Part shown: in pieces, positions 42,540 through 50,999 of the stretch
How the letters are laid out: each line of letters starts with the position of its first letter
Numbering within the stretch: the first letter of the stretch is position 1
NCBI GenBank assembly: GCA_021792555.1
Contig: JAJYUL010000019.1
Span: forward strand, 1-58,200
From: Pseudomonadota bacterium
Lineage (GTDB): Bacteria; Pseudomonadota; Gammaproteobacteria; Steroidobacterales; Steroidobacteraceae
DNA: 58,200 bases
Direction: 5' to 3'
Notes under the pieces: model-generated
Seen by the model: only the letters and a program-made list of their open reading frames with translations
Databases searched by the model: none
Told to the model about the DNA's origin: nothing
Program-made: the position numbers and the translations under genes

Positions 42540-45185
42540 TCAGCCGGCGGCGCGCGTCGGGACGATGCGTGGAATGACCAGCTGGGTTCCGGGGTGCAGA
42601 GTGAAGAAATCGGTGTTCGGGTTGTACTGGCGCAGCAGCCACGCCGGCAGCCCGTCGAAGCGCTGCGTCAGCGTCCACAGCGAATCGCCGCTGCGGGTCA
42701 CGTAGGTCCGCGTGCCGTCGATGCGGTGGCTGGCGAAGTAGCTCGCCTCCAGAGCACGATGATAGGCGATTCGCCGCTGCTCGAACTGCTGCGGGGTCAC
42801 ATGCCGGAAGTCGAGCCGGATCCGCTCGCCGATACGCACCGGCTGGCTGAAGGCGAGATGATTGATGCGGCGCAGGTCCATGGCGCTCACGTTCAGCCAC
42901 TCGGCGTAATAGCCGAGCGACTCGGCCGCTGCGACCCGGATCGTGCCATCGGGCGCCACCGTGTAATCCGTGGGGTCGACGCTGTCCGCCGGGACGCCCT
43001 CGGGGCCGAGCATCGGGCCGAGCGCCTCGGCCTGGTTGGCCGAGACGGGCTGCGGATCGCTGGCGGAATCCGCGCGCGCGCCGGGAGTGCCGAGCCGTGC
43101 ATCCGCCAGCGCCTGATTCGGGCCCGACGCCAGACGGGATGCCGCGGGCGGCAGCGCCAGGCGGTCAGCCGCGGTATTGGCGGCGAGAACAGTACCGGCC
43201 GGCGGCCGCAGTGCGTGAGTGGCCGCCGGAATATCATCAGCCGTGAGCGTCGCGGCACTGCCCGGCAGATGCAGCGGCTCGCCAATGCGCAGCACGCTGT
43301 TGAGTGCGATGTCATTGAGCCGGGCAAGCACCCAGGGGCTCACGCCGAAGCGCACTGCGATGCCCGAGAGCGTGTCGCCCGGATGTACCCGATAGACCGC
43401 CGGCTGCACCGCCGGCGCCGCGCCTGCGGCCGCCAGCTGCGCCCCGGGGGCGCCGCTGCCCGGCAGATGCAGCGGCTCGCCAATGCGCAGCACGCCGTTG
43501 AGCGGCAGGTCATTGAGCCGGGCAAGCACCCAGGGGCTCACGCCGAAGCGCACTGCGATGCCCGAGAGCGTGTCGCCCGGATGTACCCGATAGACCGCCG
43601 GGCGCACCGCCGGCGCCGCGCCTGCGGCCGCCAGCAGCGCCCCAGGGGCGCCGCTACCCGGCAGATGCAGCGGCTCGCCAATGCGCAGCACGCCGTTGAG
43701 CGGCAGGTCATTGAGCCGGGCGAGCATCCCGGGATTCACGCCAAAGTGCGCCGCGATTCCCGAGAGCGTGTCGCCCGGCTGAACCCGATAGACCGCCGGC
43801 CGCGCCACGGGCGGGCCTGCCGCAGCCGCCAGCTGCAGCGGGGGCCGGCTCACGCCCGGCAGCCGCAGGCGCTCCCCGGCGCGAAGCACCCCGTTGACGG
43901 GCATGCCGTTGAAGCGGGCCAGGGCCCAGATGTCGAGGTGGTAACGGGCGGCGATGCCCGAGAGGGTGTCACCCCAGCGCACGCGGTACACGGGAGGCCG
44001 CAACTGTGCTGCGAGCAGCGCCTGCGGCCCGAGGCGCGCGGTCAGCTGCGCCACGCTCCAATCCGGCCCGCTCTCCGGTAGGCGCAGTCGATAGCCTTTC
44101 GGCACATCGAGCTCGCCATCCCAGACCGGCGGCAGCAGCGCCGGGTTGAGCTCACGCAGTTTCGCGGGGGTGACCCCGAGCGCCCCCTCGATCGAGGCCA
44201 CCGAGACGTAGCCCGGCAGCGTCACCTCGTGGAAGTGCTCCTCCGGCAGTCTGTGCAGGTGGCCGAAGTAGCGCTGGGCATGCTGCTCGACGTACAGCGC
44301 AGCGAGAAACGACACGTAGAAATTACGCGAGGCAAACCCGAATGTCGGGGCGTGGTAGCGCGCGACGATGGTGGCGATATTCCGGGTACCGAGAGTGTGA
44401 ACCGCGCGCAGCATGCCGGCCACACCCTGGTTGTAGGCCGTGATGGCCAGCGGCCACGTGCCGAGGACCCGATAGTTGTAGGCAAGCAGCTGCGCAGCCG
44501 CCACGGTGGCGCTGAAGGGGTCGAACCGCTGATCGATCGCCGCGCCGATGCGCAGGAAAGGCCGCGCCGTGCCCGGCATGAACTGCCACAGGCCCGCCGC
44601 GCCGTCCTTGGAGTACGCTCGCGGGTTGTAGGAGGACTCCACCAGAGGCAGCGCGGCCAGCTGCGCCGGCAAGCCTTGCTCGGCAAGAGCGCGCGCGATG
44701 GCATGATGCCAGGCGCCGGAGCGGATCAGCCCAGCCCGGAAGCGGTTGGACTGGCCGAGTTGGAAACGGATGTCGTCCGCCGCCTCGCGCAGCCTCGCCG
44801 CACTGACATGCGGCCCCCACAAGGCCAGAATGTGCCGCTCCTGTGGCGTCAGCGGCCGCACTCCCGCCGCGATGCTGCGCAGTTCCGCGGCCAGCCGATC
44901 ACGCTCGGCATTGACGATGCGCTGACGCTCCCACGGCGAGCTGCCGGGAGCGAAATGCACCGTCTCGTAGACGACGCTGAGGTTGTTCGGGTCGTGCAGA
45001 AAGCCTGCGTTGGTATCGATCTGCGTGTAGACGCGAATCCAGAAATTCACCGCGGGGCGCAGCTGCGGCGGACAGGGTAGTGCCGCATCGGCCGCAAGCG
45101 CCTGAGCCGCGAATGCCACCAAGAAACCCACCCAGAACAGGCGCAACACGCCGGGCACCGTCCTGGAACCGCCCGTCGATTTCAT
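42540..45185 (-). CDS. mltD: Lytic transglycosylase with multiple LysM domains (MltD-like)
   Basis: Cleaves peptidoglycan glycan strands in the periplasm. The 881 residues contain a signal peptide (to about AQALA-AD, residue 31), a family-1 SLT domain with catalytic E183 (LPLVESSYNPRAYSKDGAAG, LWQFMPGTA, AYNQG), and about six LysM modules: four in tandem (VYRVxPGDTLSGIAxxFGV), one degenerate (YYAEWLNVSAMDLRRINHLA) and one at the C-terminus (TRSGDSLWTLTQRFD). E. coli MltD has two LysM, so this is an expanded form. No lipobox cysteine is evident. ATG 45185 is preceded by GAGG. Confidence 0.92.
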   Translation of the reverse strand: MKSTGGSRTVPGVLRLFWVGFLVAFAAQALAADAALPCPPQLRPAVNFWIRVYTQIDTNAGFLHDPNNLSVVYETVHFAPGSSPWERQRIVNAERDRLAAELRSIAAGVRPLTPQERHILALWGPHVSAARLREAADDIRFQLGQSNRFRAGLIRSGAWHHAIARALAEQGLPAQLAALPLVESSYNPRAYSKDGAAGLWQFMPGTARPFLRIGAAIDQRFDPFSATVAAAQLLAYNYRVLGTWPLAITAYNQGVAGMLRAVHTLGTRNIATIVARYHAPTFGFASRNFYVSFLAALYVEQHAQRYFGHLHRLPEEHFHEVTLPGYVSVASIEGALGVTPAKLRELNPALLPPVWDGELDVPKGYRLRLPESGPDWSVAQLTARLGPQALLAAQLRPPVYRVRWGDTLSGIAARYHLDIWALARFNGMPVNGVLRAGERLRLPGVSRPPLQLAAAAGPPVARPAVYRVQPGDTLSGIAAHFGVNPGMLARLNDLPLNGVLRIGEPLHLPGSGAPGALLAAAGAAPAVRPAVYRVHPGDTLSGIAVRFGVSPWVLARLNDLPLNGVLRIGEPLHLPGSGAPGAQLAAAGAAPAVQPAVYRVHPGDTLSGIAVRFGVSPWVLARLNDIALNSVLRIGEPLHLPGSAATLTADDIPAATHALRPPAGTVLAANTAADRLALPPAASRLASGPNQALADARLGTPGARADSASDPQPVSANQAEALGPMLGPEGVPADSVDPTDYTVAPDGTIRVAAAESLGYYAEWLNVSAMDLRRINHLAFSQPVRIGERIRLDFRHVTPQQFEQRRIAYHRALEASYFASHRIDGTRTYVTRSGDSLWTLTQRFDGLPAWLLRQYNPNTDFFTLHPGTQLVIPRIVPTRAAG
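43261..44052 (-). repeat. Four 198-bp tandem repeats encoding LysM modules
   Basis: Unit boundaries fall at 43261, 43459, 43657 and 43855, a constant 198 bp (66 codons). The first three units are nearly identical over long stretches (the CCCGGCAGATGCAGCGGCTC block recurs at each), while the fourth, nearest the catalytic domain, is diverged. High identity at DNA level implies recent duplication or gene conversion. Confidence 0.9.
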
Positions 45186-45365
45186 TTACACCTCGAGCTA
45201 CCTAAAATTTACGAGTTCACTCAATGTGTTAAGACCGCTTCAGCCCTATCTGCACAGATTAAGACAGCGGAATCGCGTCGAATTTTCTTACATTCGTAGG
45301 CATCTGAGCCGTCTCGCAACTCGCCTGCCACATCATCGCGCAAAGAATATGGGAAATCAGTTCGT

Positions 45366-45380
45366 GTAAGTGCACATTAC
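45366..45380 (+). promoter_or_regulatory. Dyad upstream of the sigma-54 promoter (possible activator site)
   Basis: GTAA-GTGCACA-TTAC is an inverted repeat centred at 45373, about 95 bp before the predicted transcription start, where an enhancer-binding protein would be expected. The match to a specific activator is not clear. Confidence 0.35.
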
Positions 45381-45441
45381 GTCACATTCGTGCCGGGATA
45401 CAGTGCCGATATGCCATGAGAGCGAGCTGGGACGATGGCCT

Positions 45442-45458
45442 GGCACAGGTATTGCTGG
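45442..45458 (+). promoter_or_regulatory. Sigma-54 promoter
   Basis: CTGGCACAGGTATTGCT matches the -24/-12 consensus YTGGCACGrNNNTTGCW at all fixed positions except the G after TGGCAC, with GG (45444-45445) and GC (45456-45457) ten bases apart. It points to the right and is followed ~160 bp later by an intrinsic terminator with no coding frame in between. Confidence 0.7.
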
Positions 45459-45468
45459 TAGTTCCTTA

Positions 45469-45645
45469 CTTCGGGCCGCTCGCCCGTCCAAGGGGGAAGA
45501 ACAAGCGATAGCAAGGAAATTCCGAGAAAGCACGGGCTTGCTGCGCACACAGACGCATGCTGTACCGTGCCGACCGATAAAAATAAGAAGCACGACTCGA
45601 TGCAAGCAAGCGACCGACCCCGCGCAAGCGGGGTCTTCTTTTTTC
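45469..45645 (+). ncRNA. Candidate sigma-54-dependent small RNA
   Basis: A ~177-nt transcript is predicted from the sigma-54 promoter to the terminator. It contains AAGAACAA (45497-45504), AAAAATAA (45579-45586) and AATAAGAA (45582-45589), all fitting AANAANAA, the CA motif through which CrcZ/CrcY RNAs sequester Hfq-Crc in Pseudomonas. A frame crossing it (45370-45669) runs through promoter and terminator and is not credible; a 7-codon frame at 45557 lacks a ribosome site. By architecture it resembles CrcZ-type or NrsZ-type RNAs, though it is shorter than CrcZ and homology is not established. Confidence 0.5.
45616..45645 (+). terminator. Rho-independent terminator of the candidate sRNA
   Basis: GACCCCGC (45616-45623), GCAA loop, GCGGGGTC (45628-45635), then TTCTTTTTT. 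A classic GNRA-type tetraloop terminator. Confidence 0.92.
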
Positions 45646-45665
45646 CGCAGGCCGCTGCACTGCAC

Positions 45666-46850
45666 CTAGGAGGCGGGTCGCCGGCGCGCCACGAGCTCCA
45701 CCGTGCCGAACAGCAGCGCAGCGAGCAGGGCAGAGGCAAACGCATAGAAGTACGGCACCGCCTGGCCGAACAGGAACAGCGCCCCCATGATCAGGTTTGA
45801 GAGGAACTGACCGATCGCGCGCGAGACCGACAGGAACCCCATGCCCCGGCTCAGGCGCGTGTGGCTGACCAGCGAGGACACCAGGGTCGGCTCGAAGGTC
45901 TCGACCGCCCCCATCCCGAAGCCCAGGACTGCGACGGCCGCGTAAGTCGCCAATGCCTGCATGTGCAGTGCGACGCTGAGACCGATCAGACCCGAGCCGA
46001 GCGCCGAGGGCGCATAGCCGAGCAGCCACAGCGCGCGCGCAGAGGATCCGCGGCGTGCGCCGAGCACGTAACCGCTGAGCGCCGAAACGCCAAGGTAGAC
46101 CACGTAGGCGAGCACGCCCCACTCGTAGCCCGCCGCGGCATGCGCCTCGGTGGCCGTCACGATCGGGAAGCCGAGGTTGTAGAAGCTGAACCCATAGAGC
46201 GTGGCGGAAATCAGCAGCGCCCCGAGCACTAGGCGCGGCGGAGCGCGCGTGCCGACAGCAGAGGTGTCGGGTGTCGGCTGTGCATAGACCTCGCGGCGGC
46301 GCACGAGCAGCAGCAGCAGCGTCGAGACCAGCAGCGGCACGACCGCCCACAGCATCACCGTGGTGATCCGCACCTTCAGCCACAGCGCGCCAAGTGCAAT
46401 CAGCGCCGAAAGCATGCCGCCGCCGATATCGAGCGCGTGCAGCGTGCCGAATGCGCGCCTGCGCTCGTGCGGCGGCGTTGCGCTCACCAGCAACGCCCGC
46501 CGGGACGGGCTGCGGAAATAGCGCGCCCACCAGCCGAGGACGTACAGCAGCGCCGAGAACCCGAGGGAATGCGCCAGACCCGCGAGCGCCATCAGCGGGA
46601 TCAGCGCATTGCCGGTGACCGCCACGCGCTTGCGGTCGAAGCGGTCGCCGGCCAGGCCGCCGAAATACGACACGAACGCGCCCCCGCCGAACGCGATGGC
46701 CGTGACCAGTCCGTACGCATAGAGCGAGGCGTGCAGCTGAAAGACCAGATAGAGCGGGAACAGGGCGGTGATGCCCTGGTATCCGAGGTCGGCGCTGAAG
46801 GCCGAGAAGCACAGCAGCCAGGCATCACGGGGTAAGGTTTGTCTGCTCAC
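45666..46850 (-). CDS. MFS transporter
   Basis: A ~394-residue major facilitator protein with about 12 membrane helices. The loop 2-3 motif is GGLAGDRFDRKRV, and the second half has DIGGGMLSALIALG and ALLFGTVELVARRR. The start is taken as GTG 46850 since GGAGG lies 9 nt before it; the ATG at 46859 touches the GGAGG and is badly spaced. Substrate unknown. Its stop is 20 bp from the sRNA terminator on the opposite strand. Confidence 0.83.
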   Translation of the reverse strand: MSRQTLPRDAWLLCFSAFSADLGYQGITALFPLYLVFQLHASLYAYGLVTAIAFGGGAFVSYFGGLAGDRFDRKRVAVTGNALIPLMALAGLAHSLGFSALLYVLGWWARYFRSPSRRALLVSATPPHERRRAFGTLHALDIGGGMLSALIALGALWLKVRITTVMLWAVVPLLVSTLLLLLVRRREVYAQPTPDTSAVGTRAPPRLVLGALLISATLYGFSFYNLGFPIVTATEAHAAAGYEWGVLAYVVYLGVSALSGYVLGARRGSSARALWLLGYAPSALGSGLIGLSVALHMQALATYAAVAVLGFGMGAVETFEPTLVSSLVSHTRLSRGMGFLSVSRAIGQFLSNLIMGALFLFGQAVPYFYAFASALLAALLFGTVELVARRRPAS

Positions 46851-47012
46851 CAGGACCATCCTCCTGCCGGCGCGCTATCGTTTCTCGCTGCACATTGCGG
46901 CGGCGAGCGGCCGCTCGGCATGAGGCTCACCCGGGCCGTCGGCCAATTCGCGGCACATCGTACCTGCGCAGCTTCCGGCATGCGACCCTGACTCGCCAAA
47001 GATGGCGCCCGC

Positions 47013-47032
47013 ACCGGCGTCAGGACGCCGGT
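47013..47032 (-). other. Perfect 9-bp hairpin downstream of the FAD oxidoreductase
   Basis: ACCGGCGTC-AG-GACGCCGGT. It sits 20 bp beyond the oxidoreductase stop but has no U-tract, so it could be a rho-dependent or mRNA 3' structure. Confidence 0.4.
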
Positions 47033-47051
47033 CGCGCGGCCCAAGGGCACG

Positions 47052-48167
47052 CTAACGGAGCGTTGCGCAGAGCGCGGCCACCTGCGCTGCAATCGCCAAT
47101 GCCGCCGTGAAGCCGGGCGATTCTATGCCGTACAGATTGATCAGATTCGGCACGCCGTGATCCCGCGGTCCCTGGATGAGAAAATCACCGGGCGGCGCGC
47201 CGGGCGGCGTTATTTTCGGGCGAATGCCCGAATATCCGGGATGCAATGCTCCGTCGGGCAACTGTGGCCAATAGCGACGGATGGCACCATAGAAGCGATC
47301 AGCACGCGCCGGGTTCACCGCGTAATCGAATGAGCTCACCCATTCGACATCCGGTCCGAAGCGCCCCTGCCCCGCCAGATCCAAGGTCAGATGGATTCCC
47401 AACCCACCCGGCTCGGGAAGCGGATAAATCAGGTGCGTGAACGGCGCTGTGCCGCGCAGCACGAAATAGTTGCCCTTGGCGTAATACGCAGCGGGGATAT
47501 GCGAGCGCGGAAAGCCTTCCAACGCGCGCACGAGCTCCTGAGCCTGCAATCCGGCGCAGTTTATGGCCAGCGCGGCTTCGAGCGTGGTGAGGCCATCGCT
47601 GCTATCCACCTCGAGAACGATGCCGCCGCGTTCGCAGCGGCCGCGCCGCACCGCGGCCCGGAGAGCCACCCAGCCCCCGGCACGCTCCAGATCACCCTGA
47701 AGAGCGACCATCAGACCATGAGTGTCGAGGATTCCGGTTGACGGCGAATACAGCGCCGCGCAGCAACTGATGGCCGGCTCGAGCTGCCGGGCCTGCGCGC
47801 CCGACAGCCAGCGCAGATCATCGACGTCATTGGCGCGCGCCGCGGCATCGATCGCCTGCAGCGCGGGCAGCTGCTGCGCGTCGGTCGCTACGATCAATTT
47901 GCCGCAGCGCCGATACTGCACGCCGTGCGAATCGCAGAATTCGTACAGCCGGCGCTTGCCGGCCACGCACAAACGCGCTTTGAGTGAATCTGCCGGGTAA
48001 TGAATGCCCGCGTGGATGACCCCGCTGTTGCGCGAACTCGTCTGCGTGCCGATTGCGCTCTGCGCTTCGAGGACGAGCGTTTCGCGACCGCTCAGTGCCA
48101 GCTCGCGTGCCACCGCCAGGCCGACCACGCCCGCGCCGATGACAACACAGTCGATCCGCTCCGCCAT
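47052..48167 (-). CDS. FAD-dependent oxidoreductase, L-2-hydroxyglutarate dehydrogenase-like
   Basis: A 371-residue DAO-family enzyme. The FAD-binding motif is [20 protein letters not shown], followed by [20 protein letters not shown], the stretch typical of LhgO/L2HGDH, and [15 protein letters not shown] near the C-terminus. It probably oxidises L-2-hydroxyglutarate or a related 2-hydroxyacid and feeds electrons to the respiratory chain (inference from family). ATG 48167 has GGAG 10 nt upstream; a TTG-initiated extension of six residues is less likely. Confidence 0.85.
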   Translation of the reverse strand: MAERIDCVVIGAGVVGLAVARELALSGRETLVLEAQSAIGTQTSSRNSGVIHAGIHYPADSLKARLCVAGKRRLYEFCDSHGVQYRRCGKLIVATDAQQLPALQAIDAAARANDVDDLRWLSGAQARQLEPAISCCAALYSPSTGILDTHGLMVALQGDLERAGGWVALRAAVRRGRCERGGIVLEVDSSDGLTTLEAALAINCAGLQAQELVRALEGFPRSHIPAAYYAKGNYFVLRGTAPFTHLIYPLPEPGGLGIHLTLDLAGQGRFGPDVEWVSSFDYAVNPARADRFYGAIRRYWPQLPDGALHPGYSGIRPKITPPGAPPGDFLIQGPRDHGVPNLINLYGIESPGFTAALAIAAQVAALCATLR

Positions 48168-48386
48168 CTGAACGCCACTCCGCAAGAGAAGGGGGCGCCC
48201 GCCGCCTCCCGGTCCGCAGCACGTCGCAGCGCATACGCCAGTGCGTCTGCCACCGCAATCCGCTGCGGTCCCGGCAAGTCAGCGCAAACGCCGGCAGCGG
48301 ACATCGAGCAGCGATTGCTCTTTGGGGTGCGGCCGCGCTGCAAGCCTGCGCGTTTCGCGCGCAGACTGCGACCCGGGCGAGCCCCT

Positions 48387-49022
48387 CTACGCTTTGCGGG
48401 CTACGGCATCGATGAGCGCCGATCGGCCCCGATGGCCGCTGCCTTCGGCGAGCACCGCCTCGTGCTCCGCAAGCTCCAGCCACTGTGCCTGCGGCAGCAG
48501 CTCGCGCAGCAGGTCAGCCGTGTACAGATGATCGAGCCTTCCCGGCCCGCCGGTGCCGTACTCGAGCTGCTTCGGCGCATATCCCTGGATGAGCAGCAGA
48601 CCGCCCGGCTTGAGCGCCCGCCACATGCCCGCAAACAGCGCGGGGCGCTGCGCCGGGGGCGCGAATTGAATGAAAATCGCCGCGACCGCATCGTACTGTT
48701 CTGCCGCCCAGTCCCAGGTATCGGTCCCCGCGACGTGGTAGTCGATCGATAGTCCCCGCTCCGCCGCCAGCGCGCGTGCCTTCTGCACCGCGACGGGAGA
48801 CAGATCGAAGGCGGTCACCTCGTGGCCCTGCGCGGCAAGCCAGGTGCTGTTGCGCCCCTCGCCGTCCGCGACGCACAGCACGCGCGAACGAGGCCGCAGA
48901 CGCTCGCTTTGCTTGACGAGAAAGGCATTCGGCTCCAGTCCGAACAGGTAACCTGGCTGCGAAAAGCGCTCGTTCCAGCGCTCGAGCGCGTCGTTGAAGC
49001 CCTGCGGTGCCGATGGTGTCAT
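48387..49022 (-). CDS. SAM-dependent class I methyltransferase
   Basis: A 211-residue Rossmann methyltransferase related to TehB/UbiE-like proteins: LEPNAFLVKQSERL, the SAM motif VLCVADGEGRNSTWLAAQGH, and FDLSPVAVQKARALAA. Motif I is VADGEGRN rather than the usual GxGxG. Such small enzymes detoxify tellurite or thiols or act on unknown substrates. ATG 49022 gives the family start; TAAGCT lies 7 nt upstream with no ribosome site. Confidence 0.83.
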   Translation of the reverse strand: MTPSAPQGFNDALERWNERFSQPGYLFGLEPNAFLVKQSERLRPRSRVLCVADGEGRNSTWLAAQGHEVTAFDLSPVAVQKARALAAERGLSIDYHVAGTDTWDWAAEQYDAVAAIFIQFAPPAQRPALFAGMWRALKPGGLLLIQGYAPKQLEYGTGGPGRLDHLYTADLLRELLPQAQWLELAEHEAVLAEGSGHRGRSALIDAVARKA

Positions 49023-49318
49023 GATCGGCAGCTTACCAGGGGCGCGCCGGCGCGCAATCATCACGGAGGATGTGCGCCGGTGCGTGGATGGTGTGGCGTC
49101 TTCGTGACACCGGGCGATGGCATGGTGAAAAATTCGCGCGGCGGGAACCTTGCGCAGAACGGCCCTTCTAAGGGGACATCGGGCACCGCGTAGCGGGCCA
49201 TCCTGCTCAGCGCGACTCCCGTCGATGCCGGCCCGCCGCAATCGACCCTGAAGGTCAGGGCAAATCCAAGATCGGGCGTCGGGGCCGGCCGCTGGAACAG
49301 GCTGTTCTTGGGGGTCAC
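49023..49318. other. Intergenic region between divergent genes, no gene seen
   Basis: About 296 bp between the methyltransferase and the PAP2 pair. The minus-strand side holds TTGCGC (near 49057) and TAAGCT (near 49035), a weak promoter for the methyltransferase. GGGGG just before 49319 is the likely ribosome site for the PAP2 gene. No further elements recognised. Confidence 0.5.
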
Positions 49319-50167
49319 ATGAGTGCAGCGATCGAGACGAGATGCGGGACCGTCGCGAGGAACAGGCCGTTTCGCAGAGCATTGCCTGTCGTGCCGCTCG
49401 CCGTGTTGATGGCCCTCGCGCCTATGCAGGCATACGCCGGCAGTGAACCGCGCAGCGCCGACCCTCCGCCGGCCTCCAAGGCGCCGGCACCGGCCAAGAA
49501 GGCGCACAAGATGCAGTTGGGCGCCCACGCCTGGTGGCGCAAGCCGTGGGTGCTGCCGACCGCGGGCGCAGTGGCCTTCCTCGCCGCCATGCGCATCCAC
49601 GAAGGCAGCAGTCACGGACCCTTCGGCATCGACTACCGGCTGAAGGCGCAAGACAAAAACGGCTTCTTCTCCCGCTCGAATCAGCTCGGCCTGGAGTTCG
49701 GCACCGTGGCCTTCGAGGCGGCCGGCGCCCTGTTCCTCGGCAATCACAAGGGGCTCGGCCACGTGTTCTGGCAGTCGGCAGACGCATCGGTGTTCGCCGG
49801 CTTCGCCGCCGATGCTCTCAAATACACCTTCCGCCGCGCCCGTCCCTTCCAGAGCAAGGGCCCGAACGCCTTTTTCCAGGGCACCGATCAAAGCTTCCCG
49901 AGCGGCGAGGTCACGCTGCAGGCGAGTTTCGTCACTCCCTTCATTCTGCACTACCGCCACCGCTATCCGTGGATCTGGGCCGCCGAGCTGCTGCCGGTCT
50001 ACGACGCCTATGGACGCATGAAGAGCCAGGGTCACTGGCAATCGGATGTCATCGCCGGCTGGCTGCTCGGCACGGCCTTTGGCTATTGGGCGTCGCAGCG
50101 CAAAGTCCCGCTGCTTGTTGAGATCCTGCCGCACGGGGTGTCGGTCGGCTTCTACAAGAGGTTCTGA
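49319..50167 (+). CDS. PAP2-family phosphatase with PSGE in place of PSGH
   Basis: A 282-residue protein with an N-terminal hydrophobic stretch (about 21-41, LPVVPLAVLMALAPMQAYAG, signal-like) and a PAP2 domain: motif 1 KYTFRRARP, motif 2 SFPSGEVTL and motif 3 SQGHWQSDVIAGWL. Motif 2 has Glu where the catalytic proton-donor His normally stands; the motif 3 His and Asp are kept. Family members dephosphorylate lipid phosphates at the periplasmic face. The next PAP2 gene begins on the base after its stop. Confidence 0.83.
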   Translation: MSAAIETRCGTVARNRPFRRALPVVPLAVLMALAPMQAYAGSEPRSADPPPASKAPAPAKKAHKMQLGAHAWWRKPWVLPTAGAVAFLAAMRIHEGSSHGPFGIDYRLKAQDKNGFFSRSNQLGLEFGTVAFEAAGALFLGNHKGLGHVFWQSADASVFAGFAADALKYTFRRARPFQSKGPNAFFQGTDQSFPSGEVTLQASFVTPFILHYRHRYPWIWAAELLPVYDAYGRMKSQGHWQSDVIAGWLLGTAFGYWASQRKVPLLVEILPHGVSVGFYKRF

Positions 50168-50980
50168 ATGCGCCGGCTGCGGGCAGTCGTTCTGCTGGCG
50201 GCGCTTGCGCTCGCCGGCTGCGCGACGCTGCCGGGCGGCCCGCACTGGGGGCAGAACGTCACCGTGCGCCCCGGTTGGGCCCGGGTACGCCGGGCGGCGG
50301 TGACGGCGGCCACCGACCCCTGGGTGTGGGGTCCGCTCGCGGGCGCGGCGGTGCTGCAGGTGGACAACCTCGACCACCGCATCTCCCGCTGGGGCCGCAC
50401 GCATACGCCGATTTTCGGCTCGAACGCAAATGCGACCCGATGGAGCTACCGGCTGCGCAGCGCCTCCGTCGGTGTCGACATCGCCGCCCTGCTGTTCGCG
50501 CCGAGCGGCCCGTTCGGCAAGACCTGGCTCGAAGATAAGGCCAAGGGATACCTCGTCAACCTGGTCGCGGCCACGACGGCGATCGAGTCCAACACGATGA
50601 TCAGCCGCATGGTGCGCCGCGAGCGGCCGAACCACGTCAACGACCACAGTTTCCCCTCGAATCACACCACGGCATCCGCCGTGTACACGCGGCTCGCAAT
50701 GCTCAATCTGCAGCAGATTCCGATGAATCACGGCTTCCGCGACGCGCTCGACGTCGGCCTGCACGGCCTGACGTTCGCCACCGCCTGGGCGCGCATCGAG
50801 GGCGGCTGGCATTATCCCTCGGACACGCTCTTCGGCATGGCGCTCGGCAACTTCTGCGCGGATTTCTTCACCGACACGTTCATGGGCTTCAACCGCAGCC
50901 CGCGCGAGCGCGTCGCGTTCTCGCCGCTGCCCGGCGGCGGCCTGCTCACTTTCTCCCTGGCGCTCGGCCAGCAGCGCTAG
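50168..50980 (+). CDS. PAP2-family lipoprotein
   Basis: A 270-residue protein with a lipoprotein signal (lipobox LAGC, C18) and a PAP2 domain: RRERPNHVNDHSFPSNHTTA gives motifs 1 and 2 (PSNH, His present) and ARIEGGWHYPSDTLFGMALG gives motif 3. Probably membrane-anchored in the periplasm. It starts immediately after the 49319 gene, so both are made from one mRNA. The pairing with a PSGE paralog suggests related or complementary roles, which is inference. Confidence 0.82.
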   Translation: MRRLRAVVLLAALALAGCATLPGGPHWGQNVTVRPGWARVRRAAVTAATDPWVWGPLAGAAVLQVDNLDHRISRWGRTHTPIFGSNANATRWSYRLRSASVGVDIAALLFAPSGPFGKTWLEDKAKGYLVNLVAATTAIESNTMISRMVRRERPNHVNDHSFPSNHTTASAVYTRLAMLNLQQIPMNHGFRDALDVGLHGLTFATAWARIEGGWHYPSDTLFGMALGNFCADFFTDTFMGFNRSPRERVAFSPLPGGGLLTFSLALGQQR

Positions 50981-50999
50981 GACGCCGCGCCGGCGCCGA

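Noticed and set aside
43261-44052. Regular repeats that could suggest a CRISPR array
   Set aside because: The 198-bp units are in-frame coding LysM repeats with no unique spacers; no cas genes are present.
45557-45580. Seven-codon frame inside the candidate sigma-54 sRNA
   Set aside because: No ribosome site and a length expected by chance.
45370-45669. A 99-codon plus-strand frame and a 102-codon minus-strand frame (45357-45665) near the sRNA
   Set aside because: The plus frame runs across the sigma-54 promoter and through the terminator; the minus frame overlaps the same elements and shows no domain or ribosome site.
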